Below are positions 18,849-28,748 of a stretch of DNA of 64,000 nt, piece after piece (within the stretch, counting starts at the first letter, position 1; every line of letters begins with the position of its first letter). The position numbers and the translations under genes are program-made. The stretch covers positions 1-64,000 of the forward strand of contig NZ_CBRF02000027.1 in the NCBI RefSeq assembly GCF_000470315.2. The letters run 5' to 3'. The DNA comes from Psychromonas sp. SP041. GTDB taxonomy: Bacteria > Pseudomonadota > Gammaproteobacteria > Enterobacterales > Psychromonadaceae. Below the pieces are notes generated by a model. It was not told the DNA's origin and did not search any database. It saw only the letters and a list, made by a program, of their open reading frames with translations.

Positions 18849-19794
18849 GTGTCATTCGTTTTATATCTCTCAAAAAAATGCAAGTCATTGTTTTAAAATA
18901 AATAATTTTTTTAAATGTCTTATTGGTACTAAAAAAGAACATCTTATGATGAGATTTTCTTTTTGTTAGCTTTAATATTATTACTAAATTGTGTGTTAAA
19001 TCGGGTAAAAGCGCCTGTTTTTTAAACAATAAGACTATTTATAGTAATAAAATTACGAGAAACAAGGAGTGTCATTCGTTTTAAAGCTAAAAGTCAGGAG
19101 TGTCATTCGATAAACGAGGAGTGTCATTCATTTTACGTAGTTTTATTACATAATTTATATGATTACACTGTTTTTTTCATAAAGATCCCTACTGAAGTCA
19201 TTGGTTGCTGTATTTATTTGCCAATGAACATAGCGAATTATTAGATAGAAGAAAAAAGTAACCATTAATGGGTGAATATTGAATTTTACAGTAAGAAAAA
19301 TTCAATAAAACGCGGAGTGTCATTCGTTATATATCTCTAAAAAAATGCAAGTCATTGTTTTAAAATAAATAATTTTTTTTGAATGTCTTATTGGCAATAA
19401 AAAAGAACATCTTATGATGAAATTTTCTTTTTTAGCTTTAATATTATTACTAAATTGTGTGTTAAATAGGGTGAAAGTGCCTGTTTTTTTAAACAATAAG
19501 ACTATTTATAGTAATAAAATTACGAGAAACAAGAATTGTCATTCGTTTTAAAGCTAAAAGTCAGGAGTGTCATTCGATAAACGAGGAGTGTCATTCATTT
19601 TACGTAGTTTTATTACTTAATTTATATGATTACACTGTTTTTTTCATAAAGATCCCTACTGAAGTCATTGGTTGCTGTATTTATTTGCCAATGAACATAG
19701 CTAATTATTAGATAAAAGAAAAAAATTAACCATTAATGGGTGAATATTGAATTTTACAGTAAGAAAAATTCAATAAAACGCGGAGTGTCATTCG
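18849..19794. repeat. Tandem 467-bp duplication with nine GTGTCATTCG iterons
   Basis: Two copies of a roughly 467-bp AT-rich unit lie head to tail (about 18849-19316 and 19317-19784) with a few percent divergence. The motif GTGTCATTCG, usually preceded by GGA, occurs at about 18849, 19069, 19100, 19121, 19317, 19536, 19567, 19588 and 19785, with single changes in some (ATTCA at 19121 and 19588, TTGTC at 19536). Within each unit the last two of three grouped sites are 21 bases apart, two helical turns. Such spacing is typical of initiator or repressor binding arrays. No replication gene is next to it. Confidence 0.8.
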
Positions 19795-20614
19795 TTTTGG
19801 TAGTAAAAGTTATGGAACAAGGACTAATAAACGAGGTATGCGTATAAAATGACGATTATTCTCTTCAGCAACAGTTTGGCTCGGGTGAGCCAAAAATACT
19901 TATATGTAACTCATGTGACACATTATCATTTAAGTTGTTGCAGTGTACAAAATAATACTATCTCCATTCAGTAGGAGAGGTTTTTGTTAAGTATACTTAA
20001 ATGAGACTATTTAGTTGATTCGTTAGATTCTATGCTTTTAGCGAAGCACACCTAACTAATCAGAATATGAATCTATTAAAAATAATAGGTTACAAATATG
20101 AAAGTTGACATGTCATACTTAGGAACATAAATTCTTTATGTAAGTAAACTTTTCAGTGAGGCGATGTATTCAATGCTTAATAGTCCATCAGTAAAGAAGA
20201 CGTGATCTGGTCAACTGAATTCGGTCACACTAGTTAAGTTAGCTAAGTGTATTTCTGAAAATACTTAAATAAAAGTAGTAATAAAAGTTTCAAAGTTTTT
20301 ACACTCTGTAGGATAGTCGCAAAGCAGGGCATTGTATGATTTAGCTGGATAATAAAGAGTATGAAAAATTATTTATGCTACTACTACATGTGATCTAAAA
20401 GGATTAGTTACTTACTGGGGACTCCATTTAGGTGGAGAACCGTTGAAATTTTATTAAGCTTTAACTGTTTAGCATGTCAATTTCACCATGCTTTTAAATT
20501 TTAAACCTTATTAAAGCGGCATTAGGTAACTGGAACGTTGCTTCTAGATAATTAATTCAGCTTTTTAGCAGTAAAAAATTATAGTTAATTTGTGTTCTTT
20601 TATAAACAAGATAA
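19795..20614. other. Gene-free stretch with a solo IS3 end
   Basis: No gene is visible. At 20207-20247, about 41 bases (CTGGTCAACTGAATTCGGTC onwards to GTTAAG) match the left end of the other IS3 element at 38555-38595 with four visible changes. This is a solo end left by deletion or one-ended transposition of that IS type. Confidence 0.6.
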
Positions 20615-21088
20615 TTAAAGCCTAGCAATATAGTCATTGCAATTTAATAATTCAAATCCATTTTTTAGTGCAAAAGCTTTTGATTTATCGTTTGTGCTTA
20701 AAATTTTAATTTCTTTAATATTAAACGATTCTGCAATTCCTAAAATGTACTTTAAAAGAGCTGTCCCATGACCTGATCTTTCATTTTTGAATCCAATAGT
20801 TGCAATCTCTATAGTTCTTTTTAGATTTGGATTTGAAATCACTTGAATGCGTAGATAGAGCCTTACGTTGTCATCTACTATATTAAGTATTGAACTACTG
20901 CTATCTTCGTATTTGAATGTTGAATCATAGAATTCATTATTAAAGTAGTTTCTTAATTGATTACAGAACTGATTGTTTTGAATAAGAATTTCTTTATGAG
21001 ATTTTATATTATTACCAGTAGTTATATTAACTTCAGTTTTAGGTGTTTTTAATACTTGTTTTAGATTCTTTCCGAGTTTTATACGCAT
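20615..21088 (-). CDS. GNAT-family N-acetyltransferase-like protein
   Basis: This 157-aa protein ends in a GNAT fold. IEIATIGFKNERSGHGTALL at residues about 93-112 holds the acetyl-CoA pyrophosphate loop RSGHGT (consensus [R/Q]xxGx[G/A]), and NDKSKAFALKNGFELL is motif B. The first 60 residues are lysine- and asparagine-rich without a known domain. The substrate is unknown. It stands alone in a repeat-rich area. Confidence 0.75.
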   Translation of the reverse strand: MRIKLGKNLKQVLKTPKTEVNITTGNNIKSHKEILIQNNQFCNQLRNYFNNEFYDSTFKYEDSSSSILNIVDDNVRLYLRIQVISNPNLKRTIEIATIGFKNERSGHGTALLKYILGIAESFNIKEIKILSTNDKSKAFALKNGFELLNCNDYIARL

Positions 21089-21843
21089 ACTTTGCTCTTT
21101 GAAGGCAGTATTTTTATTTGGTTATTATTTAATTTTTCCGTTCCATTATAATTTGTTACAAGCACCCGTGTTAAAAGGCCTTCTGTTATTATCCATGTGC
21201 AACGAATCTAGAATTAATAATTGTTATGTTAATTTTTAAGCGTTAAAACAATGCGTCTAAAGCATTCATTGCTCAAAATTGGTAATCGTATTAATTAACT
21301 TCAAACACTGCTCAGATGCTGTTATTTAGATTTTTAGCTACAAAGGCAATGTAGATTATTTGTGTAATTCAAAAAATAAAAAAAGAAATCAATTATTAAA
21401 TAATTAATTTCGTTAATGAATTTTACCTTCTCTTTATCTTCATTGATTGATAGTACATCTTAAGTTTATCGATGGGCACTTAAATGCTGAAGTCCCCCTA
21501 ATGCTTTAGTTTTTTGTGTTTTTGCTTTCAAATGTATTATTTTGCCAGTCTCACTTCGTTCGACTTAATTTAAGCGAGTTTACCTAATCCACTTGCTCTG
21601 ATTAGTTTTCTTATTGTATTCATTGGGTTATTTAAAATGTGTTTAAATGTACTATCTGATTTTAATAAAGTTATATTTATTGAATAAAAAATTATTACAA
21701 TTAAGTAGGCGTTTATTTCTTTTAGTCAACTCGATTATTTCACCGCAATGCGGTGGCGTCGCTTCGCGATAAAAAAACAACGATATATTAAACAAAGCAA
21801 TTATTATTTTTTAATAAATAACCTCAATTCTGCTTAAGGAATT
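21089..21843. other. Gene-free stretch
   Basis: I see no open frame worth calling. Short dyads such as CACCGCAATGCGGTG at about 21740-21754 occur near the right end, just before the IS982 remnant. Confidence 0.4.
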
Positions 21844-21913
21844 GAACTAAATGCCCACCTAGCGATCAGATCTTTCGACCAATAACGATTTGAAAGCAAC
21901 ATAAGGTGGGCAG

Positions 21914-22755
21914 ATGAATAACTTAGTAGAATTATTTTGTGATGTGGATAATTTTTGTCATCAATTTATACCTCAATTGGATTTATACCTCAATTGGAAA
22001 TACAACTCATCACTGATGGGATTCGTAAGCGAAAACGCAGTTCGGCAATATCTTTCGGTGAGAGGATGACCATTATGTTCTCATTTTATCAATCAAATCA
22101 CAGAGATTTCAAGAACTTCTACATCGGATTAGTTGAACGATATTGGACAGAGTACTTTCCAACTCTCATAAGTTATACCAGTCTTATCAATACTATGTCT
22201 GAACTTATTGCCCCTATGTGTGCTTATTTCCAAACAATTAAAGGTAAACCGACAGGGATTGCATTTGTCGATTCGACAAGTCTTAAGGGATGCCACAATA
22301 TTAGAATTCCTAGTAATAAAGTATTTGCTAAGACAGAAAAACGTGGGAAAGGTACGATGGCGTGGTTTTTCGGTTTTAAACTTCACCTTTTAAGTAATTA
22401 TCAAGGTTAAATCCTTGCGTTAAACATTAGTCCAGGTAGCACGAATGACGGTACACCAATACCTGATTTATGTAGAAATCTAGCAGGTAAGTTATATGCA
22501 GATAAGGGATATTGGAAATAAGTAAAAGAAAAACTAAAGATGTCAGATATTGATTTAGTCACGACTGTTCGTAAGAATATGAAAAAAATAGTAATATCAG
22601 CTTTCGATAGAGCTATGTTATCAAAGAGATAAATAATAGAAACGGTTAATAACCAACTAAAAAACATATATTAAATAGAGCATAGCCCCCACCGAAGTGA
22701 AAAAGGGTTTATGCTCAATGTTATTTCAGGAATAGTGGCTTATTGCCTAAAATAA
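21914..22755 (+). pseudogene. Dead IS982-family transposase
   Basis: The translation matches IS982 transposases: VDNFCHQFIPQL, then SFGERMTIMFSFYQSNHRDF, then FVDSTSLKGCHNIRIPSNKV, GTMAWFFGFKLHL and ISPGSTNDGTPIPDL. A perfect 17-bp tandem duplication (21964-21980 and 21981-21997) shifts the frame early. In-frame stops follow at 22408, 22519 and 22630. A pair of inverted 9-mers, TGCCCACCT and AGGTGGGCA, lies just upstream (about 21850-21913) in the probable left end. The element is beyond repair, so it is old. Confidence 0.85.
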
Positions 22756-23082
22756 GTAAAAGCCACGTATTAAGGTATCTAAAAGTGAATTAGAGATGAA
22801 GGCAGTTTGATAAATGCTATTGCTTATCCAGATCTCAGGTTAAACAAACTAGCAACTCTGTTTAAATAATTTATTGTTCTCAAATATAAGAGGAGGACAC
22901 TTTTTTAAAAATTTACAGTAAATAATTGTAAATAGTGTTTATTTGCTTATTTATTGATCAATTTTGGGGTTTTTTTACTTTTTTATAATTTATGAACCTT
23001 GTTACTAAAAATCATTTTTTAGCTCTGTTTTCATAAAAGGTTATCAAATTAGTAGATTTATTTAAAAGGTATTAATAAACAG
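22756..23082. other. Gene-free stretch
   Basis: AT-rich sequence between the IS982 remnant and the hsdM fragment, with nothing recognised. Confidence 0.4.
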
Positions 23083-23340
23083 TTGTTTGATGATATCGAT
23101 TTAACCTCTAATAAACTGGGAAAAAGTGAAAAGGCTAAAAATGAACTGATCACCACATTCTTAGGGCATTTAGATGAGATTGACTTCTGCCTTGATGATA
23201 CTGAGATTGATGTATTAGGCGATGCTTATGAATACCTGATTGGTCAGTTTGCCAGTGGTGCGGGTAAAAAAGCGGGTGAGTTCTATATAATGTCATCTTT
23301 ATTTTTACCCAACGAATGCCACCTTCATAAAGCTGCATAA
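23083..23340 (+). pseudogene. Fragment of a second HsdM methyltransferase
   Basis: The 85-codon frame matches an internal HsdM segment only: FDDIDLTSNKLG, then LDEIDFCLDDTEIDVLGDAY, then EYLIGQFASGAGKKAGEFY, the stretch just before the catalytic domain. The protein then changes to unrelated sequence and stops. It differs from the intact HsdM at 31890 (there NAYEFLIKHFAAGSGATAGE), so it comes from another type I system. It lies on the opposite strand, 4 bases from the end of the HEPN gene, marking a recombination joint. Confidence 0.8.
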
Positions 23341-23344
23341 ACTG

Positions 23345-24592
23345 TTACTCTTTGCCATGCATTTTTAAGGCTAGTTTTAGCTTTTCAATTTCTTCCTTTA
23401 TTTTATTTTTTTCCTTCGGGCTATCAAGAAACTTATTCGCTTCATCAATACTTTTAAAATCCTTTATAGACTTTACATAAAATAGAAACAATCTATAAAA
23501 ATAAAACTGAAGTTGAAATGCGAAGTTTTTAGCATTTTGATTTTCTAAACCTGAGTGAATATTTGAATTTCTATACTCTCTGATATGCTCTAAGATCTGA
23601 GCATGGTAATTATATTCTTCAAAGAGAAAAGAAATTCTTCGTGATATTGCATCGCAGTTGCTTTCACCTCTGGTCGCTAAAGTTTCTAAAGTAGCCCATA
23701 ATTTTACTACCGCAGTGTTTTGATCTTTTTCATCAAGAGATCTGACATAGCGAACAACTCCTTCGGTCAGAAGTGATTTATCTTTATGTTCTGCAATTGT
23801 GTTTATAAAAAAAAGAGTATTCTTGATAAGTAATTTAGGATTATTCAATTTTGAATTGTTAGCGGATACAAAGTTTGGTTCAAACCAATACAATTTATTC
23901 AATGCGGCATTGCCATTCTCTTCATGTAATGTATGGAATTTGCCAAGCCTAATAGTATTAACTGGCTTGTACGAGTCACCGACCATTTCCATTTTATAGT
24001 TAGTGAAAAGACATAATATTCCACGCCATAGATCTAAATCTTCAAGCGCTTGTTTAATTGCGCCATAAGGTGATTTCGATTTGCAGTAAACAATAACTTT
24101 TGAGTAATGGGTGTCTGAACCATTACTTTTTGACATATCATCTGCTTGTGATAATAAATCATTTCTTTGTACCTGATATTTTTTCGGGAAGTCAGCAACA
24201 ATATGAATTTGACTGTTGCCGACATTGAATTTTTTTTGTGGGTATGACAGAGGTAGTGATAATGAAGTAAGCACTCTATAATTTTTAATTTTTGTAGCTA
24301 AATGATCTCTTGCTAATCTATTCAAGTTTTCCAGTACAGTGTTGTTGTCTAGGTTTTCTTTTGCCGACTGAGTAACAGCTTTAGATATGAGAGAAGGTAA
24401 GTATAAATCTCGTGAAGCGTTTTTAATTTCAACCATATTTTCTAACGCAACAATGATTTCATGATAATCCCAGCCAACAAATGACACTTTTCCATCTGCC
24501 GTTACTTGAACTATTTGTGATAGCTTATCTAATAGAACTTGTGGTTTAAGGTTCTTCTTCCATGTGTATATAGGCTTAGCCATGATAGTCAC
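23345..24592 (-). CDS. HEPN-motif protein at the end of the type I R-M operon
   Basis: The 415-aa protein has an unassigned N-terminal two thirds. Its C-terminal helical domain (about residues 285-375) contains REYRNSNIHSGL, where Arg341 to His346 fits the Rx4-6H motif of HEPN ribonucleases, as in ApeA-like and abortive-infection proteins. HEPN proteins often cut RNA when defence is triggered. The start is GTG 24592, overlapping the upstream stop by 4 bases (GTGA); ATG 24583 is an alternative. It is the last gene of a seven-gene unit. RNase activity is inferred from the motif only. Confidence 0.65.
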   Translation of the reverse strand: MTIMAKPIYTWKKNLKPQVLLDKLSQIVQVTADGKVSFVGWDYHEIIVALENMVEIKNASRDLYLPSLISKAVTQSAKENLDNNTVLENLNRLARDHLATKIKNYRVLTSLSLPLSYPQKKFNVGNSQIHIVADFPKKYQVQRNDLLSQADDMSKSNGSDTHYSKVIVYCKSKSPYGAIKQALEDLDLWRGILCLFTNYKMEMVGDSYKPVNTIRLGKFHTLHEENGNAALNKLYWFEPNFVSANNSKLNNPKLLIKNTLFFINTIAEHKDKSLLTEGVVRYVRSLDEKDQNTAVVKLWATLETLATRGESNCDAISRRISFLFEEYNYHAQILEHIREYRNSNIHSGLENQNAKNFAFQLQFYFYRLFLFYVKSIKDFKSIDEANKFLDSPKEKNKIKEEIEKLKLALKMHGKE

Positions 24593-25446
24593 TCATTCAA
24601 ATACATCTCCGCCATATCATCCAGTTTGGATTTAACTTCTTTCCAATTAGGCATTACTTGGGTTAACAAACGCCAAAATTTGTCACTGTGGTTATGTTCT
24701 TCAATATGGCAAAGCTCATGCAATATCACGTAATCAATACATTCTTTAGGGGCTTTAATTAAATGAGGGTTGAGCATCAAATTACCTTTGGTAGAACAGC
24801 TTCCCCATTGCTTCTTCATAGCCATCACTCTAAATGATGGAATATCTGTTACCCATGTCGCTTTAGTTAACATTTTATTTAAGCGTTCATGAAAAATTGC
24901 TTTAGCTTTACGTTGATACCACTTGTCTATTAGTGGTTTAACTTTAACTACCCGATCATCATTATCTTGGCCTATTTCATGTTTAAGCGTTACGTTCAAT
25001 TTACCACGACTAAGCTTAACGTTAGACACTTGCTCAGAATCAATGAGAACTTTTAAAACATAGCGTCTGCCTAAGTAAAACTGGGTTTCACCGCTGACAT
25101 AGCGCTTGGGTAAAACGTAATCTTTTTGCTTTGCAAATTCTTCTATATTTTGCCAAATCCATCGGGCACGTTTTAGCATCGCATCTTGAATCGAATCATC
25201 GGTGGCATCATGTGGCACTGTTGCAACCACACGTTGATCGGGATGCACCTTTATTACCACCTTACGAGCAACAGCTTTACTAGAACTAAATTTACTACTT
25301 TGTGATTTACGTATCACATCATAATGAATCATGTCATTACCATAATAAAAAGCACCACGCTCATCCGTTTTAGTGTTGCTTTTTTTAGTAACAATGTCAG
25401 CCGCAATTGAAGAACTAGCACCTGTTAATGAATTCGCCATAACCAT
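24589..25446 (-). CDS. YgjP-like (DUF45) zinc metallopeptidase
   Basis: This 285-aa protein ends with the HExxH metallopeptidase site VILHELCHIEEHNHSDKFW (HELCH at 243-247, a third His candidate at 251-253). The upstream part matches the YgjP/DUF45 fold, with AMKKQWGSCSTKGNLMLNPH being the family's conserved block. This family often sits beside hsdR in type I restriction operons; its role there is not established. The start overlaps or abuts the hsdR stop and the stop overlaps the HEPN gene, so it is translationally coupled. Met3 (MANSLTG) is an alternative start. Confidence 0.85.
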   Translation of the reverse strand: MVMANSLTGASSSIAADIVTKKSNTKTDERGAFYYGNDMIHYDVIRKSQSSKFSSSKAVARKVVIKVHPDQRVVATVPHDATDDSIQDAMLKRARWIWQNIEEFAKQKDYVLPKRYVSGETQFYLGRRYVLKVLIDSEQVSNVKLSRGKLNVTLKHEIGQDNDDRVVKVKPLIDKWYQRKAKAIFHERLNKMLTKATWVTDIPSFRVMAMKKQWGSCSTKGNLMLNPHLIKAPKECIDYVILHELCHIEEHNHSDKFWRLLTQVMPNWKEVKSKLDDMAEMYLNE

Positions 25447-28400
25447 TAACCTCTTGATAAACCAAGGCGGGTAATTTTAAGCACTGCTTCAATGAGCTTT
25501 TCAGCGTTATCAATACCTATATCGCCAAATAACATCGGCAGTAATTTCATACTGATGGCATTTTCAATTTCGGCAGGGTTGATAGAGTATTCAGCTACTG
25601 CATTGTTAACCACTTCATCAATATTAAAAGCAAACTCTACTAATTTCTCATTATCTAATGATTGTTCGATTAAGTAGTCTGCGCCAAACACATGCTGAAA
25701 CAAACCAAAATAAGCTTGGGCATGTTTGTTTAACTTGCCTGAATCATCGGTAAAGTCGTTTGGTATATCGGCAATTTTTCGCTCCTTTACTTCTTGTTCA
25801 AAGTCAGCAAACAAGATGTATTGTTTAACTGGCGCATCAAACATTTCTTTGGTTTTCTCAATCGCTTTCTTTAACAGATTAGAAAAATACTCTTGTGCAT
25901 AAGGGTCATCAGCAAGATCTTCTTCAATCATCTTGGTGATGCGGCCCGTGATCTTGTCTGTTTGGTTTCGAGCTTCATCATCACTCAGATCTTGTGGCTT
26001 GACGTTTTTACCCAGATTACCAACCAAGTAAGCACCATCAGGTTCTTTTACCTCAATACCCGCAATATGTTTATCTAATAAGCTACGGATATCTTCAGCG
26101 TATTCATCGTAATTGACGGTTTCATTGGCATCTTCACGCACTTGTTTGCGTAAATCTACCAAGGCTTTTAAGTCACTTTTATACAAATCACGTTTGCTAT
26201 CGAAAGACTTATCTTCAAAGTAGCTAGCAGATTGTAAAGCGACCTTAATACAGTTAGAAAAAACAGTCAGGGCAGAGTAAAAGTCATCACGCTTTTTAAG
26301 ATTAGTATCAATCAGTTTACCATCTACATCCTGTACTTTAGGGGCTAATACTTGTCTTAATGCAGGGCCATCTTGCTTATTTTTAACATTAGCAAAAATA
26401 TCCCATAGCTCACTATGTAAGCCTGGTAACTTTTTATATTCCGTATCCATGCGGTTATACAAACCTTTAAGATCATCTATATCAAAGCCACCTTGGGTGC
26501 GTTCAGCCAAGTCTTGGTATTTTTCAATGGTGGTATCTAGTTCTTTAAGAATGCCACGGTAATCAATTAAGTAACCAAACTGCTTTTTACTATGTAAACG
26601 ATTTACGCGTGCAATAGCCTGTATCAGATTGTGCTCTTTAAGTGGCTTGTCGATATAAAGTACCGTATTTTTAGGCTCGTCAAAGCCCGTTAGTAGCTTA
26701 TCGACCACTATCATGATGTCTGGGCCATCGTCACGGCTAAAATCTTCTATAATGGCTTTTGTGTAAGCTTTTTCATCGCCCCCATAGGTTTGCGCTACGT
26801 TACCTTTCCACCAGTTTTGAACGATGTCTTTGCTGTCTTGATCAACAACGTCATGGCCTTCACGGGTATCAGGCGGTGACATAGCTACAACAGAAGTCAA
26901 AGATCCTATTTTATCTAATGCATTCTTATAGCGAATAGCCGAGGCTTTAGAGTCACAGGCCAGTTGGCCTTTTAAACCTTGCTGTTTGAAGTTTTGAAAG
27001 TGATCAGAAATATCATAAGCAATCAGATCAATTCGGCCTTCAGCTTGGTAAATTTGACCTTTTTGTGAAAACTTTTTCTTTAAATCAGTTCGTTGTTTTT
27101 CGCTTAATTTACTGGTGCTGCGCTCAAACCAAGCATCAATGGCTTTGTCATTCACGTTTAACTCAGGAATGCGCTCTTCGTATAATAAAGGCGTTACGGT
27201 TTTATCTTCAACGGCTTGTTGCATGGTGTAAGAGTGAATAATTTTACCGAACTTGTTTTCGGTCTTATCATCTTTTAATAGTGGCGTACCTGTGAATGCA
27301 ATAAAGGCAGCTTTGGGCAGTGTTTGCTGCATTCGAATATTGTTTTCACCGTTTTGACTGCGATGACCTTCATCTACTAATACAATAATATTGGGACTGT
27401 CGTTAAAGCATTCTTTTTGCTTAATGGCTGAACCAAACTTATTAATGATTGAAAAGATAACACGTTCATTACCTTTACCAATTTGCTCGGCTAAACGCTT
27501 GCCAGATGTTGCCATAGCATCTTTTTTATCTCTGTCAGTCAGTACACCACCAGAGGCAAAAGTACGGCTAAGCTGATCTTCTAAGTCAACTCGGTCAGTT
27601 ACGATGATCACACGAACTTGTGATAGCTCTTCCAACCAAACAAGGGCTTTGGATAAAAACACCATAGTAAACGACTTACCGCTGCCCGTTGTATGCCAAA
27701 TAACACCGCCTTCACGAGCACCTGCTGCGTCAAAGGTATTAATGCGTTCAACTAAAGCTTTAATGCCAAATACTTGCTGATAACGAGCGACAATTTTGCC
27801 TGCTTTCTTATCGAACAAAGTAAACAATCGGGTCATCTCAAGTAAACGCTCAGGGCGTAATAAACTGATGATCAGTCTATCTTGGTCGGTAACGATTAAA
27901 TCACCTGCGGATATTAACGATAAGTAGTCATCTTTAGCGTAAGCAGGTCGATGATTGAACAAACTATTAAGCTGTTTATCATTAAGACTACGATTTTTTA
28001 AGCGAACAAACTCAGCTTCAGGTATTAACTCTTCTTTCCACTTTGCCCAGAATTTTTCAGGTGTGCCGCATGTAGCATATAAACCTTCGTGCCCATTAAC
28101 CGATAACAGTAACTGGCTATAAGCAAACAAGTGTGGAATTTCTTGCTGTCCTTGATTGCGAATTTGCTGAGAAATTGCCTCGGCATTGGTCGATTTACCT
28201 TCTTTATTAGAGTCAGGGCGTTTTACCTCAATCACCACTAAAGGTAAGCCATTTACAAAACAAACGATATCAGGAATGCGATTACCAGTGCCTTCAGCAT
28301 TTTGTACAACCAATTCTTCAGTAAAATGGAATTGGTTGTTTTCGATAGTGTGCCAATCTATAAGCTGAATAGTCGGAGAGGCTTTTTTTCCATCAACAAA

Positions 28401-28748
28401 CTCAGTAACACTCACGCCATACATCATAGCGTTATAGAGCTTTTCATTAGCGGCTTTAAGCCCTAAATTCATTGCTGGGTTTAACTCGTGCATCACTTTA
28501 TCAATTGCGGCCTCAGTGAGCTTGTGTTGTTTGCCAGCAAAGGGAAAGGTTTGTTTAGCTAAAAACTCGCGCATTACAGGCATTAACACCACTTGATGGG
28601 TGCTTTTTTTATCTGCCACAAATGGATTGCCACGTAAGGCTTCACACTCACTAGGCGGAATAAATTGATAACCTAAATTAGTAAGCAAGGTTAGTGCAGG
28701 GATTTTTGAGCTAAATTCTTCTTGGAAATTAAGTGTATTATTTATCAT
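25446..28748 (-). CDS. hsdR: Type I restriction endonuclease subunit R
   Basis: This 1,100-aa protein is the motor and nuclease subunit of a type I restriction-modification complex. An N-terminal PD-ExK nuclease is visible as RIPD160 and VVIE174VK176. The superfamily 2 translocase follows, with Walker A TTGSGKS at 353-359, the DEAD-box-like VDEGHRSQ at about 460, and further helicase motifs including AIARVNRLHSK near 710. The C-terminal helical part is the usual assembly region. The ATG overlaps the end of the OLD-type gene by 4 bases. It acts with HsdM and HsdS to cut unmethylated foreign DNA. Confidence 0.95.
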   Translation of the reverse strand: MINNTLNFQEEFSSKIPALTLLTNLGYQFIPPSECEALRGNPFVADKKSTHQVVLMPVMREFLAKQTFPFAGKQHKLTEAAIDKVMHELNPAMNLGLKAANEKLYNAMMYGVSVTEFVDGKKASPTIQLIDWHTIENNQFHFTEELVVQNAEGTGNRIPDIVCFVNGLPLVVIEVKRPDSNKEGKSTNAEAISQQIRNQGQQEIPHLFAYSQLLLSVNGHEGLYATCGTPEKFWAKWKEELIPEAEFVRLKNRSLNDKQLNSLFNHRPAYAKDDYLSLISAGDLIVTDQDRLIISLLRPERLLEMTRLFTLFDKKAGKIVARYQQVFGIKALVERINTFDAAGAREGGVIWHTTGSGKSFTMVFLSKALVWLEELSQVRVIIVTDRVDLEDQLSRTFASGGVLTDRDKKDAMATSGKRLAEQIGKGNERVIFSIINKFGSAIKQKECFNDSPNIIVLVDEGHRSQNGENNIRMQQTLPKAAFIAFTGTPLLKDDKTENKFGKIIHSYTMQQAVEDKTVTPLLYEERIPELNVNDKAIDAWFERSTSKLSEKQRTDLKKKFSQKGQIYQAEGRIDLIAYDISDHFQNFKQQGLKGQLACDSKASAIRYKNALDKIGSLTSVVAMSPPDTREGHDVVDQDSKDIVQNWWKGNVAQTYGGDEKAYTKAIIEDFSRDDGPDIMIVVDKLLTGFDEPKNTVLYIDKPLKEHNLIQAIARVNRLHSKKQFGYLIDYRGILKELDTTIEKYQDLAERTQGGFDIDDLKGLYNRMDTEYKKLPGLHSELWDIFANVKNKQDGPALRQVLAPKVQDVDGKLIDTNLKKRDDFYSALTVFSNCIKVALQSASYFEDKSFDSKRDLYKSDLKALVDLRKQVREDANETVNYDEYAEDIRSLLDKHIAGIEVKEPDGAYLVGNLGKNVKPQDLSDDEARNQTDKITGRITKMIEEDLADDPYAQEYFSNLLKKAIEKTKEMFDAPVKQYILFADFEQEVKERKIADIPNDFTDDSGKLNKHAQAYFGLFQHVFGADYLIEQSLDNEKLVEFAFNIDEVVNNAVAEYSINPAEIENAISMKLLPMLFGDIGIDNAEKLIEAVLKITRLGLSRG

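Noticed and set aside
18769-19029. 86-codon minus-strand open frame
   Set aside because: It runs across the IS3 end into the AT-rich iteron region and has the composition of non-coding DNA.
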